64,000 bases of DNA from Luteirhabdus pelagi (lineage in GTDB: Bacteria > Bacteroidota > Bacteroidia > Flavobacteriales > Flavobacteriaceae), in contig NZ_JAECMS010000002.1 of assembly GCF_016827595.1 (NCBI RefSeq), forward strand, positions 886,182 to 950,181, in the 5' to 3' direction. Positions 53,965 to 63,193 of the stretch are shown here, piece after piece. The notes under the pieces are model-generated. The model worked only from the letters and a program-made list of their open reading frames with translations, was not told the origin of the DNA and searched no databases. Both the position numbers and the translations under genes were made by a program. Within the stretch, counting starts at the first letter, position 1. Each line of letters starts with the position of its first letter.

Positions 53965-54465
53965 TTACATCTTTAATTTTCCTGATTCGCCGATGTCTTT
54001 TTCGTCGCCAGTAACTGCCGCCATCTGGAGTTTAAAGAACGTAACTAATTTATTGTCTTTATTGCTCCAATAAGCTCCTTCCTTCGGCTTTACCTTTATG
54101 GCTGTAAGGTTCGGATCTTCTGGACCTTCAAACCAAGCATTATCCTTATCATCATACAAGGAGGACAGTGTATTTTGGTCTGAAATAATTTCACCTTCAC
54201 CATACACGCTCACAAATTCCATATCGCTTTTGTCATTATACAAAAGTTGGATTTCAGACGATTTCAACAAATCGGCATTGTGGTCACTCGTATTGGTGCT
54301 CAAAAACCAAATATTGCCTTCATCATCAATTTTCTTGGTATGCATCGGTACAGCGCTTAAGGGTGTCGTGCCCAAATTGGTCGCCATCATGGCTACATCA
54401 CCAGAATCGACTAATTTTTTCAATTTTTTCTTTGCTTCGGTGTCATATAAATTCTTCGTACTCAT
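53965..54465 (-). CDS. Pyridoxamine 5'-phosphate oxidase-fold general stress protein
   Basis: 166 aa from the ATG at 54465 (MSTKNLYDTEAKKKL). Split-barrel flavin-binding fold of the general stress protein 26 type: VAMMATNLGTTPLSAVPM near 24, IWFLSTNTSDHNADL near 50 and the closing GAYWSNKDNKLVTFFKLQMAAVTG-type strand region. Probably binds FMN or a related cofactor; substrate unknown. Confidence 0.88.
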   Translation of the reverse strand: MSTKNLYDTEAKKKLKKLVDSGDVAMMATNLGTTPLSAVPMHTKKIDDEGNIWFLSTNTSDHNADLLKSSEIQLLYNDKSDMEFVSVYGEGEIISDQNTLSSLYDDKDNAWFEGPEDPNLTAIKVKPKEGAYWSNKDNKLVTFFKLQMAAVTGDEKDIGESGKLKM

Positions 54466-54551
54466 ATCCTTATTTTTAGAGGAAAGATAAGAGGAAATCG
54501 CGCGTTTTTGCGCCAAAGGAACGCTAAAGTATGTTGCGAGTTTGTTAAGGC

Positions 54552-55400
54552 TTATACGAATCGTTGCACGATGCTATTAACACGATCGTAATAGCCTTGT
54601 CCGAAAATGTTCAAATGGACCAGTAGATAGTATAATTGGTATAGTGGAATGCGCGCTTTCCAATCGTTTTCCAGCGGCCATTGCTCATGATACATCTCGA
54701 ATACTTCCGAAGAGAAGCCCCCAAACAATTGCATCATGGCAAGGTCCATTTCGCGAGGAGCGAAAGCAACGGCAGGATCAATCAGTACAGGTTCACCTTT
54801 TTGATTTACCATATAGTTTCCACCCCATAAATCGCCATGCACTAATGCCGGATTTTCATCAGGAATCAGTTTCTCCACATTTTTATAAAACTGCTTTAAG
54901 CCAGAAAAGCTAAACCCATTATTTATCACCATTCGAAATTGAGGGATCATTCGTTGGTTTAAATAGAAATCGGCTGCTGTTCGTTCGGGGCAATTGTATT
55001 GTTTTAAACTTCCGATATAGTTATCATGATCCAATCCGAAGTGCGCTTGGGTTGTTTTGTGAAGGTTTACCAAATTTTCAGCAAATTGCGACCAAAACGA
55101 ATCGCCTTTGACTCCTTCTTCTATATAGGTAAGCGTCAAATACGCAGCATCTTCAACAGTTCCTTTTGAGATTACGGAAGGAATGTGAAAGCTATTGCTG
55201 GATTTCAACAATTTCAATCCTTTAGCTTCAGCTTCAAACATGCCCGGAAATTTTGACGCACTGTTACATTTTACCACCAGTTGGCTGTCTTCACCCTGTA
55301 ACAAATACACCTCGTTGATATCTCCACCTGACAATGGTTGTGCATTCACTGCATTCATTCCCGATTCGGTTGCGATATGTTTTAAGATTTCCGTAAGCAT
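54552..55400 (-). CDS. Fructosamine kinase family protein
   Basis: 282 aa aminoglycoside-phosphotransferase-like kinase: QPLSGGDINEVYLL near 20, VVKCNSA near 42, the catalytic HGDLWGGNY near 190 and LIDPAVAFAPREMDLAM near 212. The family phosphorylates sugar adducts on protein lysines so that they fall off (deglycation). It is 14 bp after folA in the same transcript. Confidence 0.92.
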   Translation of the reverse strand: MLTEILKHIATESGMNAVNAQPLSGGDINEVYLLQGEDSQLVVKCNSASKFPGMFEAEAKGLKLLKSSNSFHIPSVISKGTVEDAAYLTLTYIEEGVKGDSFWSQFAENLVNLHKTTQAHFGLDHDNYIGSLKQYNCPERTAADFYLNQRMIPQFRMVINNGFSFSGLKQFYKNVEKLIPDENPALVHGDLWGGNYMVNQKGEPVLIDPAVAFAPREMDLAMMQLFGGFSSEVFEMYHEQWPLENDWKARIPLYQLYYLLVHLNIFGQGYYDRVNSIVQRFV

Positions 55401-55414
55401 GATTTTGTTGAATT

Positions 55415-55897
55415 TTATTTTCGCACCCAGGTCTGATATGTGAATGCATACTGATGACGTTCATCCTTTTCGTGATGAACTTCCGCTGCTAGTTGCCAAT
55501 CGGATGCTGGAATTTCAGGAAAATAGGTGTCCACGTCAAAGGTACCATGAACACGCGTCAGTTCGATTTTATCGGCTACTTCAATTCCTATTGTATAAAT
55601 TTCACCACCGCCAATTATGAAGGGTTGTGCATCGCCTTCCGCTACTTTCAAGGCTTCGTCCATACTATGCACCACGACAGCACCTTCTTTTTTATAGTCT
55701 TTATTTCGGGTAATCACCACATGGGTTCTGTTGGGCAAAGGTTTCGGAAAGGATTCAAAGGTCTTTCGTCCCATGATGATATGGTGGCCAGTCGTTAATT
55801 GTTTAAAACGCTTAAAATCGTTTGGTAAGTGCCAAACCAAATCGTTGTCCTTGCCAAGACCGTTCTTCTCTCCAGCTGCAGCTATAATCGTAATCAT
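55415..55897 (-). CDS. folA: Dihydrofolate reductase
   Basis: 160 aa from the ATG at 55897 (MITIIAAAGEKNGLG), chosen because the longer frame would add 52 basic residues shared with the 2TM gene's 3' end. DHFR marks: KDNDLVWHLPNDFKRFK near 18-34, GRKTFESFPKPLPNRTHVVITR-type segment near 43, and FIIGGGEIYTIG near 92. It makes tetrahydrofolate and recycles the dihydrofolate made by ThyA, also in this window. Overlaps the 2TM gene by 4 bp. Confidence 0.96.
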   Translation of the reverse strand: MITIIAAAGEKNGLGKDNDLVWHLPNDFKRFKQLTTGHHIIMGRKTFESFPKPLPNRTHVVITRNKDYKKEGAVVVHSMDEALKVAEGDAQPFIIGGGEIYTIGIEVADKIELTRVHGTFDVDTYFPEIPASDWQLAAEVHHEKDERHQYAFTYQTWVRK

Positions 55898-56331
55898 TTG
55901 ACGTCTGGGGGTAGCGGCGTGTTGTTGTCCTTTTTTTTTACTTCTTCTTTTTTGGGCAAGTTTAATTCTTGCTCGGTATCGACTTTCTGTTGCAATTCTG
56001 AAATTCGTTCGGCTTGTTTCGCTTTCAGTTTTTCCAACTGACGGTCTTCCCATTCCTTCCCCATAAACGTATTCATTACAAACACATTAAAAACATGGAT
56101 AAGCAACATAAAGCCCCAGATAAGTACGACCCAAACCGACCAATTCGGAAAAATAAGTTCATGGCCTTTGTTTAGCAAAAGATCAAGGACCAATACCAAT
56201 ATGGAACCAGCCAAAAAGAAGATAAAATGACGCATTAAGGCTTTTTTCTGCTTGATGCGTCGCCGTGCGTATTCGTATTGTTCGCGTTGTTCTGCGTCCA
56301 ATCGATCCGATTTCTTGGTTTTTGAAAACAT
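55894..56331 (-). CDS. 2TM domain protein
   Basis: 145 aa: charged N-terminus, two membrane helices (about 33-55 and 66-90) linked by a short turn, then a long basic/acidic coiled-coil-like tail (LEKLKAKQAERISELQQKV). This is the Bacteroidota 2TM domain layout, sometimes found with LytTR regulators. Function unknown; its stop overlaps the folA start. Confidence 0.85.
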   Translation of the reverse strand: MFSKTKKSDRLDAEQREQYEYARRRIKQKKALMRHFIFFLAGSILVLVLDLLLNKGHELIFPNWSVWVVLIWGFMLLIHVFNVFVMNTFMGKEWEDRQLEKLKAKQAERISELQQKVDTEQELNLPKKEEVKKKDNNTPLPPDVK

Positions 56332-56391
56332 AGTTGGTTACCTTTAGTATTTTGTAAAAATATTGAAATTAACGGCGACACCCATTCCCTT

Positions 56392-57462
56392 ATGGAAGAT
56401 TTTAAGATTCACTTTCCTGCAGTACAGCACCAAACCTATTTAAATACCCCTGCCTCGGGCTTACTTTCGGAGCCCTTACACGATTGGAGAAGAGAGCAGG
56501 ATAAGAATTTCCTTTTGCAAGGTGCTAACTATGGAGCCATCCAGCAAATGCTACAAGAGGTGCGTACTAAGATTGCTGCATTCTTTTCTTCGGGTGAAGA
56601 AGCGGTTGCATTGGTTCCAAATTTTTCCTTCGGAATCAATACGGTGTTGGAAGGCCTGCCAAAAGGGCAAAAGGTCTTATTGTTGAAGGGCGATTATCCT
56701 TCGGTGAACTGGCCTGTGGAAACCCGCGATTTCGATGTTTGTTATGCTGAAGTTGATGAAACTATAGAAGAAAATATCGAAGTAGCTGTTGCGAAGCACC
56801 GTCCCGACGTGTTTTTATTCAGTATCACACAATGGCTATCAGGTATTACCATCGACTTAGAATTTTTAGCTCAGTTGAAGTCGGCCCATCCCAATTTGAT
56901 GCTTATCGGCGATGGCACCCAGTTTTTAGGTACCCGCGATTTCAATTTTAGTGCTAGTCCGTTGGACGTACTGGGCGCTAGTGTTTATAAATGGTTGCTT
57001 TCCGGCTTTGGAAATGGATTTTTTATGGTGAAGGAAGAGGTGAAGGATCGATTGTTCCCAAAAACAATCGGGTTCAATAGTGCAGAAGGATTCGATAGTG
57101 AAGCGACCGATACACGTTTTATAAAGCATTTTGAACCCGGTCACCAGGATTTTATGAACTTTGGAACCTTCGGGAAATCCCTGGAACTTTGGGAGGATTG
57201 GGGAAAGAAAAGGTTATTGCAACAAATCGCTGATCTTTCAACTACAGCAAAGGAAAAATTTACCGAAAGAGGCTTGCTTTCAGCAGCTGTCGTAAATAGA
57301 AAGCAACATGCACCTTTCTTCAATCTAAAAGGCGATGAAAAGCTATTCAAAAAGCTACAGCAGGAAAATATAATCGCTTCACAGCGAGGAGGTGGTATAC
57401 GGGTTGGATTTCACTTTTATAATAGTGAAGAAGATTTAGACCGATTGCTTTCGCTATTGTAA
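56392..57462 (+). CDS. Class V aminotransferase-fold PLP enzyme
   Basis: 356 aa fold type I PLP protein: FPAVQHQTYLNTPASGLLS near 9, ALVPNFSFGINTVLEG near 80, IGDGTQFLG near 168 (cofactor Asp) and VLGASVYKWLLSGFGNGFFMV near 190 (PLP Lys). Class V members include cysteine desulfurases, kynureninases and the ergothioneine C-S lyase EgtE. It ends exactly where the convergent DUF427 gene begins, next to egtD/egtB, so an EgtE-like role is possible but unproven. Confidence 0.85.
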   Translation: MEDFKIHFPAVQHQTYLNTPASGLLSEPLHDWRREQDKNFLLQGANYGAIQQMLQEVRTKIAAFFSSGEEAVALVPNFSFGINTVLEGLPKGQKVLLLKGDYPSVNWPVETRDFDVCYAEVDETIEENIEVAVAKHRPDVFLFSITQWLSGITIDLEFLAQLKSAHPNLMLIGDGTQFLGTRDFNFSASPLDVLGASVYKWLLSGFGNGFFMVKEEVKDRLFPKTIGFNSAEGFDSEATDTRFIKHFEPGHQDFMNFGTFGKSLELWEDWGKKRLLQQIADLSTTAKEKFTERGLLSAAVVNRKQHAPFFNLKGDEKLFKKLQQENIIASQRGGGIRVGFHFYNSEEDLDRLLSLL

Positions 57463-57744
57463 TTAGTCTTCTACGGAGACCCCTTTCCAAAAAGCCACAT
57501 AATTCTTGATATTTTCAGCCTTCGACTTAGGATCTGGATAGTACCAAGCGGCGTCAGGGTTCTGCTGACCGTTTACGAAAAGATTGTAATAAGAGGCTTC
57601 GCCTTTCCATGGACAGGTGGTATGACTGTCACTATCCTTAAAATAATCTTCATTGATACTATCTGGAGGAAAATAATGGTTGCCTTCCACTACGATGGTA
57701 TCGTCGCTTTCGGCCAGCACGGTATGGTTCCAGATTGCTTTCAT
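57463..57744 (-). CDS. DUF427 protein
   Basis: 93 aa small beta protein with the DUF427 pattern: AIWNHTVLAESDDTIVVEG at 3-21, YFPPDSI and the closing HTTCPWKGEASYYNL motif. Function of the family is unknown. There is no space between its stop and the stop of the convergent aminotransferase, and it follows the DUF3124 gene by 2 bp. Confidence 0.9.
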   Translation of the reverse strand: MKAIWNHTVLAESDDTIVVEGNHYFPPDSINEDYFKDSDSHTTCPWKGEASYYNLFVNGQQNPDAAWYYPDPKSKAENIKNYVAFWKGVSVED

Positions 57745-57746
57745 AA

Positions 57747-58265
57747 TTATTTTTTTCGAATGCCTTGAGTGGTGAAAGAAAGTCCTTGCTGCCCAGCCGT
57801 TGAAATCATAACTGCTTCAAAGAATGGTTCTACCGTTCCTTTCCGAGTACTCCAGTCGAATAGGAAGTTGGCACCCGTTCCGCCATCTTCATCATCTTCA
57901 TCTACTACGATCTCGATGGTTTCCATCGGCATCACGTAGACAGGCCCGTTAAGGTATTGTCGAATTCTTTCGCCATAGGTGTTATAATAATCGGCCTTAT
58001 AAATGTAAAGGGTATCTTTCAAACTGATATTACGGATACTTACGGTAGCGGTAAGGTTGAAGGTGAAATTTTTGCTCTGCTGATAAATTTCTGAATAGAC
58101 CGGTAAGTAGGTACTTCCCCTTGTCAGCAGACTATCCGTCGGAATATTCACGGCGGTCTTGTTCTCCCAACCATGGGAAAGGTCCTTGGCTTCCGAGGTG
58201 GTTTTCATCGGACCATCGCAACTGATTACTATTATGCCTAAAACGAAAAACAGGAAACCCTTCAT
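57747..58265 (-). CDS. DUF3124 lipoprotein
   Basis: 172 aa from the ATG at 58265 (MKGFLFFVLG), giving a lipoprotein signal ending in VISC. The rest matches DUF3124: YLPVYSEIYQQSKNFTFNLTATVSIRNISLKDTLYI-type strands and GGTGANFLFDW near 130. Function unknown; lies between egtD and the DUF427 gene. Confidence 0.85.
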   Translation of the reverse strand: MKGFLFFVLGIIVISCDGPMKTTSEAKDLSHGWENKTAVNIPTDSLLTRGSTYLPVYSEIYQQSKNFTFNLTATVSIRNISLKDTLYIYKADYYNTYGERIRQYLNGPVYVMPMETIEIVVDEDDEDGGTGANFLFDWSTRKGTVEPFFEAVMISTAGQQGLSFTTQGIRKK

Positions 58266-58290
58266 ATTATAAATAACAGTTTGGTGAAAA

Positions 58291-59268
58291 TTACGCATTT
58301 ATTCGCTTAAATACGTAGTTTTTGTAGTATCCTTTCGGATCGGTGTAAGACGTTTCGATATCCAATCCAGCCTCTCCAGCAAGCCATTCGACTACCTGAT
58401 CGTCATATTTTTGTGAAATTTCGGTATGAATGGTTTCCCATGCATCGAATTTTACGGTAAGGTTTAGGGCTGCAATAGTGACTTCCATCGGTTTTTCGGC
58501 AACTAAAAAGCTCTTGGCAGTTCCCGACTCTGGGTTATAACTTTCCCAATGTCTAAAATCGTCGACAGGGAAATTTCCGTCGAGCTCTCTGTTGATACGA
58601 TGTAGAATATTTTTGTTGAAGGTAGCGGTAATGCCGTGTGGATCGTTATATGCATTCAAGATGGTTTCCGGATCTTTTTTCTGATCGAAGCCCATAAATA
58701 ACAAATCGCCTTCCCGCATGGAATCCTTCAACTTAGCAAGAAACTCTATGGCTCTTTTGTGAAGTAGGTTCCCAATATTGGAACCAAGTACCATAATCAC
58801 TTTTTTGCGGGTGTTGTACTCCTGAACGCGTTCCAGTACTTCAAAGTATTCGCCTTTTTCACCTCGAACATCTACTTTAGGAAGTTCGTTTGATAATGTC
58901 TTCGTTAAGCTATCGATGGCATTTTGACTAATGTCGATAGGTCGATATACGAAGTTGAAATCGTTTTCACCTAAATACTTCAATAGTATCTTGGTCTTTT
59001 TGCCATCACCGGCACCAAGTTCAATCAAATCGAAGCCATGACCACTTCCTCTAAAGAATTCGGCGATCGCTTCGGTATGAAGGGAAAGAATGTCAAACTC
59101 GCAATCGGTAAGATAGTATTCCGGCATATTCATTATATCTTGGAACAGTTTGTCACCCTTTTCGTCATAAAAATATTTGGAATACAGATATTTTGGAAAC
59201 TGTGTAAGCCCCTCAAAAACATCTTTTTTGAAGGCGGTATCCAAGGTTGGCTTGGTGGTATTATTCAT
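58291..59268 (-). CDS. egtD: L-histidine N-alpha-methyltransferase EgtD
   Basis: 325 aa SAM-dependent methyltransferase: YYLTDCEFDIL near 51, ELGAGDGKKTKILL near 80 (SAM loop), YRPIDISQNAID near 105 and LGSNIGNLLH near 160 fit EgtD. It trimethylates histidine to hercynine, first step of ergothioneine synthesis. It is 9 bp after egtB. Confidence 0.93.
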   Translation of the reverse strand: MNNTTKPTLDTAFKKDVFEGLTQFPKYLYSKYFYDEKGDKLFQDIMNMPEYYLTDCEFDILSLHTEAIAEFFRGSGHGFDLIELGAGDGKKTKILLKYLGENDFNFVYRPIDISQNAIDSLTKTLSNELPKVDVRGEKGEYFEVLERVQEYNTRKKVIMVLGSNIGNLLHKRAIEFLAKLKDSMREGDLLFMGFDQKKDPETILNAYNDPHGITATFNKNILHRINRELDGNFPVDDFRHWESYNPESGTAKSFLVAEKPMEVTIAALNLTVKFDAWETIHTEISQKYDDQVVEWLAGEAGLDIETSYTDPKGYYKNYVFKRINA

Positions 59269-59277
59269 TCGTTTACA

Positions 59278-60441
59278 TTATTTGGCTAACCGAATGCCGG
59301 TAAATTGCCATTTTAGGTTGGTTTGAAAAAAATTACGGTAGGTAGGGCGTGTATGGTTTTTTGAAGTCGCGATAGAACCTCCACGCAATACCTTCTGGTT
59401 CACCATGAATTTACCATTATACTCTCCGATGGCTCCTTCCGGCTTTTTATAGTCAGGGTAGGGTAGGTAGGCACTTTCGGTCCATTCCCATCGCGTTCCC
59501 CATTCGAAGTGTTTTTGGGCAGCTTCCCATTCAAATTCGGTGGGTAACCGGCAGCCTTTCCATTGGGCATAGGCAAAAGCTTCATAATAGGAAATATGGG
59601 TTACTGGAGCATCTATATTTAATTCTTGTAACCCGCCGTAAGTGTAGTGGTGCCATTTTCCCTCTATCTTATGCCAATACATCGGTTTGGAAACGTCTTC
59701 ATTTTTTACCCAATCCCAGGCTTCAGCATGCCAGTAATTGTGATTGGAATAGCCATCTGAATTCATGAATTCGAGGTAATCACCATTGGTCACCAGTTTG
59801 TTTGAAATTTCATAGTCGTGAAGAAACACTCTGTGTCGGCCCTCTTCATTGTCGTAGCAGAAATCATCACCTTCATGCCCGATTTCATAGATGCCCTCTT
59901 CCATTGAAATCCATTCTGCGGTATGCTTTTGAATTGGGTGCTCGTTTACTTCGTCATGATATTTCGGAAACAATGGATTATGACCCAAAATATATTTAAG
60001 GTCGGTCATCAATAGTTCTTGATGCTGTTTTTCATGATGAATCCCGATTAATAACACTTGTTGCAGTTCTGGTGAAAGCTCATTTTGATTGAGATATTCC
60101 TTCATTTCATTTGTAACATAGTGGCGGTAATCGTACACTTTTGCCACGCCCGGACGCGAGAGATTGCCACGGTCGGTACGGAGCACGCGTTTTCCAACGG
60201 CTTCGTAATAACTGTTGAAGACATAGGCAAAATCTTCATGGAACAATTTGTAATCTGGTTTATGAGGTTTTAGGATAAACTCCTCAAAAAACCAAGTGGT
60301 ATGGCCAAGGTGCCATTTAGGGGGAGAAACATCGACGATGGGTTGCACCACATAGTCTTCAATTTCTAAGGGTTTGCAAATGCTTTCGGTATCTTGACGC
60401 GTTTCCAGAAAAAATGCTTGTAGGGTATCGGTATGAATCAT
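59278..60441 (-). CDS. egtB: Ergothioneine sulfoxide synthase EgtB
   Basis: 387 aa from the ATG at 60441 (MIHTDTLQAFF). N-terminal DinB-like helical domain with the iron ligands in HLGHTTWFFEEF near 50 and GIHHEKQHQELL near 135, then a formylglycine-generating-enzyme-like domain (GCRLPTEFEWEAA, VLRGGS). EgtB joins hercynine to a thiol using O2. No egtA or egtC is present, so the thiol source may be cysteine. The start lies three bases beyond the U-tract of a terminator-like hairpin. Confidence 0.92.
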   Translation of the reverse strand: MIHTDTLQAFFLETRQDTESICKPLEIEDYVVQPIVDVSPPKWHLGHTTWFFEEFILKPHKPDYKLFHEDFAYVFNSYYEAVGKRVLRTDRGNLSRPGVAKVYDYRHYVTNEMKEYLNQNELSPELQQVLLIGIHHEKQHQELLMTDLKYILGHNPLFPKYHDEVNEHPIQKHTAEWISMEEGIYEIGHEGDDFCYDNEEGRHRVFLHDYEISNKLVTNGDYLEFMNSDGYSNHNYWHAEAWDWVKNEDVSKPMYWHKIEGKWHHYTYGGLQELNIDAPVTHISYYEAFAYAQWKGCRLPTEFEWEAAQKHFEWGTRWEWTESAYLPYPDYKKPEGAIGEYNGKFMVNQKVLRGGSIATSKNHTRPTYRNFFQTNLKWQFTGIRLAK

Positions 60442-60474
60442 AACAAAAAAGTGCTGGATTTTAGCCAACACTTT
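60442..60474 (-). terminator. Terminator-like hairpin between the TonB-domain gene and egtB
   Basis: Minus-strand stem AGTGTTGG/CCAGCACT (8 pairs, one wobble) with an 8-base loop and six U, ending three bases before the egtB ATG. Confidence 0.75.
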
Positions 60475-60523
60475 AAAGATACCAATTCTACTATTGAAAG
60501 GTGTTTAGGGAATGTTAAAGCCC

Positions 60524-61390
60524 TTAATTTTGAGAGGCTTTTCGTTCAGCGCGACGTCGTGCTTTTTTCTCAGCTTTAGTTTCTTCCACTTCAAAAACTA
60601 TGGGAAGAGAATATATAACATTTACTGGTTCGCCCCGCTGTGTACCTGGTTTGGTGTCGGGCAGTAAGTTAACCACACGTTCCGCTTCTTCCTCTAGGGC
60701 TTTATGAGGTCCACGTGATATTATATCCGTAATTTTCCCTTTGGAATTTATCTTGAACTGTACATAAATACGCTGAACCCCGGGTGATAAGTCGAGCGTT
60801 TCGGCTAGATTTCGATTGAAGTGTTGCTTTATATGTTCCTGAACGCGTCTAGACATACATTCCTTCAATTGTTGGTTAGTTCCCAAACAGCCAGGATAGA
60901 CAGGAACCTTTTCAATGACATTAAACCCCACGTTTTTAGGTGCTTCATATTCTTCATCCGTTATTTCAGTAACAGTAAATCCGTCGTCAGTAAGCTCGAA
61001 TAATCTCTCGTAAGGGAATGGTGGAAATATGGGGTCTCCATTGGTGTTAGTAGTCGGACCTTCATGTGCAATTGGAATTTTTATGCCTTCTAGCGTTACC
61101 TTAACTAAGGCATTTGAAGATTCAACTTCTAAGAAGTAATATTCTGAATTTGAGTTGGCATTAAGTTCAGTAACAACAGAAAACTTCTTATTTTCTTCAA
61201 AAGATAATTGCTGGTTATTGAAATGGTTAACCAATATTTCGTCAATTTTATCCTGTAAGCAACCAATACGTTCCTTCGAGGAAGCGTTACAAACTTCATA
61301 ATCGATATAGGATGTTTCAGAAAGATTATTTTGCGCTTGCGCAATACTAAGCCCGACGCAAAAAAATAAAATTACAAAAGGATACTGCAT
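60524..61390 (-). CDS. TonB C-terminal-domain protein (energy transducer-like), long
   Basis: 288 aa with a signal peptide (cut after SIAQAQ near 20), a variable middle, and a TonB_C-like domain about 165-265 containing VPVYPGCLGTNQQLKECMSR and VQRIYVQFKINSKGKITDI. The tail is basic. No membrane anchor after the signal, so it may not be a classical TonB. It follows a shorter paralogue by 2 bp. Confidence 0.87.
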   Translation of the reverse strand: MQYPFVILFFCVGLSIAQAQNNLSETSYIDYEVCNASSKERIGCLQDKIDEILVNHFNNQQLSFEENKKFSVVTELNANSNSEYYFLEVESSNALVKVTLEGIKIPIAHEGPTTNTNGDPIFPPFPYERLFELTDDGFTVTEITDEEYEAPKNVGFNVIEKVPVYPGCLGTNQQLKECMSRRVQEHIKQHFNRNLAETLDLSPGVQRIYVQFKINSKGKITDIISRGPHKALEEEAERVVNLLPDTKPGTQRGEPVNVIYSLPIVFEVEETKAEKKARRRAERKASQN

Positions 61391-61392
61391 TC

Positions 61393-61827
61393 CTATTTTC
61401 CCGTTTTAAAAGTGATAGGGACAGTGTATTCAATGGCGCGAGGTTTTCCGCCCATCATGCCTGGTTTCGCCATTTGGGGAATTGACATAATATTGCGTTG
61501 CGCTTCTTTTTGAAGAACTTCGGTTCCACCTGAAACATTTTTAATAACAGGCTTACCGTTTTCGTCTATAATAAATGTTACAACTACTCTACCCTGAACA
61601 TTGTTCTTATAGGCGTCTGCAGGATATTTAAAATTTTTAGCGATATGCTGTGCAAGCTTTTGCTTGAAACAGTTGTCGCGTTGCGGTGCGGAACCATTTT
61701 CGCAACCAGGCCAGATAGGCGCTAGTTCTTTCATGGTTAATTTGTTTTTTTGCATGTCGCCCCACTCTTCTTGGGCAACACCGGCAGTAGTGATAAGTAG
61801 GCTAAGGATGAAAATGAGTTTTTTCAT
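61393..61827 (-). CDS. TonB C-terminal-domain protein, short
   Basis: 144 aa: signal peptide (TTAGVAQE, cut near 19) then one TonB_C domain: LAPIWPGCENGSAPQRDNC near 36 and GRVVVTFIIDENGKPVIKNV near 82. The xPxxPGC plus C motif recurs in Flavobacteriaceae energy-transducer-like proteins. It starts 14 bp after thyA and precedes the long paralogue by 2 bp. Confidence 0.9.
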   Translation of the reverse strand: MKKLIFILSLLITTAGVAQEEWGDMQKNKLTMKELAPIWPGCENGSAPQRDNCFKQKLAQHIAKNFKYPADAYKNNVQGRVVVTFIIDENGKPVIKNVSGGTEVLQKEAQRNIMSIPQMAKPGMMGGKPRAIEYTVPITFKTGK

Positions 61828-61841
61828 AGTACGTTTTTGAA

Positions 61842-62666
61842 TTAAATGGCCACAGCTGCTTTAATATGCGGATGCGGATTGTAATCTTTCAATGTAAAGT
61901 CATCAAAAGTGAAGCCAAATATATCGGTTACGTTTTTATTTAGCAACATTTTCGGTAATGGTCTTGGATCTCGCGATAACTGAAGCTCAACCTGTTCCAT
62001 ATGGTTATTGTAAATATGAACGTCACCAAAGGTGTGGATGAAATCGCCTGCTTCGAACCCACAGACCTGTGCCATCATCATGGTGAATAGTGCATACGAG
62101 GCAATATTAAAAGGAACGCCTAAAAAGACATCAGCGCTACGTTGGTATAATTGGCAAGATAATTTTCCGTCGGCTACGTAAAATTGAAAAAAGGCATGAC
62201 AGGGTGGAAGCGCTGCCTTTCCATTGGCCACGTTTTCTGAAAAAGATTTTGAAGTATCTGGCATGACCGAAGGGTTCCAAGCACTGACCAACATTCTTCT
62301 GCTGTCCGGGTTTGTTTTGAGGGTTTTGATGATATCGGAAATCTGATCGATTTCCTCATCGTTCCAATTGCGCCATTGATGTCCATAGACAGGTCCGAGA
62401 TCACCATTTTCATCAGCCCATTCATTCCAGATACGAACCCCATTCTCTTGTAGGTATGCAATATTTGTATCGCCTTTCAAAAACCATAACAATTCATGAA
62501 TGATGGATTTTAGGTGAAGTTTTTTGGTAGTAACCAACGGAAATCCTTCACTTAAATCGAAACGCATTTGATAGCCAAAAACGCTTTTGGTTCCTGTTCC
62601 GGTTCGGTCTTTCTTTTCGGTGCCGTTTTCAAGAATATGCTTTAAGAGGTCGTGATACTGCTTCAT
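61842..62666 (-). CDS. thyA: Thymidylate synthase ThyA
   Basis: 274 aa from the ATG at 62666. Folate-dependent Thy[13 protein letters not shown] near 20, catalytic Cys in [12 protein letters not shown] near 156, and [20 protein letters not shown] near 180. It methylates dUMP with methylenetetrahydrofolate, giving dTMP and dihydrofolate, which FolA (55415) recycles. Confidence 0.97.
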   Translation of the reverse strand: MKQYHDLLKHILENGTEKKDRTGTGTKSVFGYQMRFDLSEGFPLVTTKKLHLKSIIHELLWFLKGDTNIAYLQENGVRIWNEWADENGDLGPVYGHQWRNWNDEEIDQISDIIKTLKTNPDSRRMLVSAWNPSVMPDTSKSFSENVANGKAALPPCHAFFQFYVADGKLSCQLYQRSADVFLGVPFNIASYALFTMMMAQVCGFEAGDFIHTFGDVHIYNNHMEQVELQLSRDPRPLPKMLLNKNVTDIFGFTFDDFTLKDYNPHPHIKAAVAI

Positions 62667-62794
62667 CGTCAATTGGTTTAGTGGCTAAAAATATAAAATA
62701 GCTCCTTTCAGAAGACTAGGAACTAAATTCAGTTATCAATAGTTATTAACCGAATTTTTTTCATTCATCTAAAAAATTGATTTTTAGGATGCTA

Positions 62795-63193
62795 ATGAGT
62801 AATTATTCTTACCTTGCAACTATGGCGATTGAACAAAAATATGCGACTCCTTATGGGGATTTGGAATGCTACGAGTGCTATGTTGTTTTTCATCTTAAAA
62901 CCACTGAGGTAACTGTCGAACTTGCTAAGCATGTTTTGGGACTTAGCAACGACCACTACAAGGGACGGAAGTATGTTTTCATTTCTGAACGGGAGTTTGC
63001 TTCCAATGTTGATCCCGAAGCATATAAATTTGTCAACCCAAGACAAATGATCGGTCATGCCATCGTTTCTGAAGATGCGAATGTAAAGGCGGAGGCGGTT
63101 TCTGAAATGGAGTTGTTTAAGGGTACTGTAAGTTTCTTTCCCTCTGTTAAAGAGGCAGCAAATTGGGCTGAAACGGTTGTAAGACCGGCCTAA
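62795..63193 (+). CDS. Conserved hypothetical protein
   Basis: 132 aa from the ATG at 62795 (MSNYSYLA); MAIEQK at 62822 is an alternative. Mixed alpha/beta, soluble, no signal. I do not recognise a domain. It overlaps the stop of the convergent transporter remnant by 4 bp. Confidence 0.65.
   Translation: MSNYSYLATMAIEQKYATPYGDLECYECYVVFHLKTTEVTVELAKHVLGLSNDHYKGRKYVFISEREFASNVDPEAYKFVNPRQMIGHAIVSEDANVKAEAVSEMELFKGTVSFFPSVKEAANWAETVVRPA

Noticed and set aside
59278..60441. OvoA (ovothiol synthase) instead of EgtB
   Set aside because: OvoA carries a fused C-terminal methyltransferase; here the methyltransferase EgtD is a separate gene and the protein ends after the FGE-like domain.
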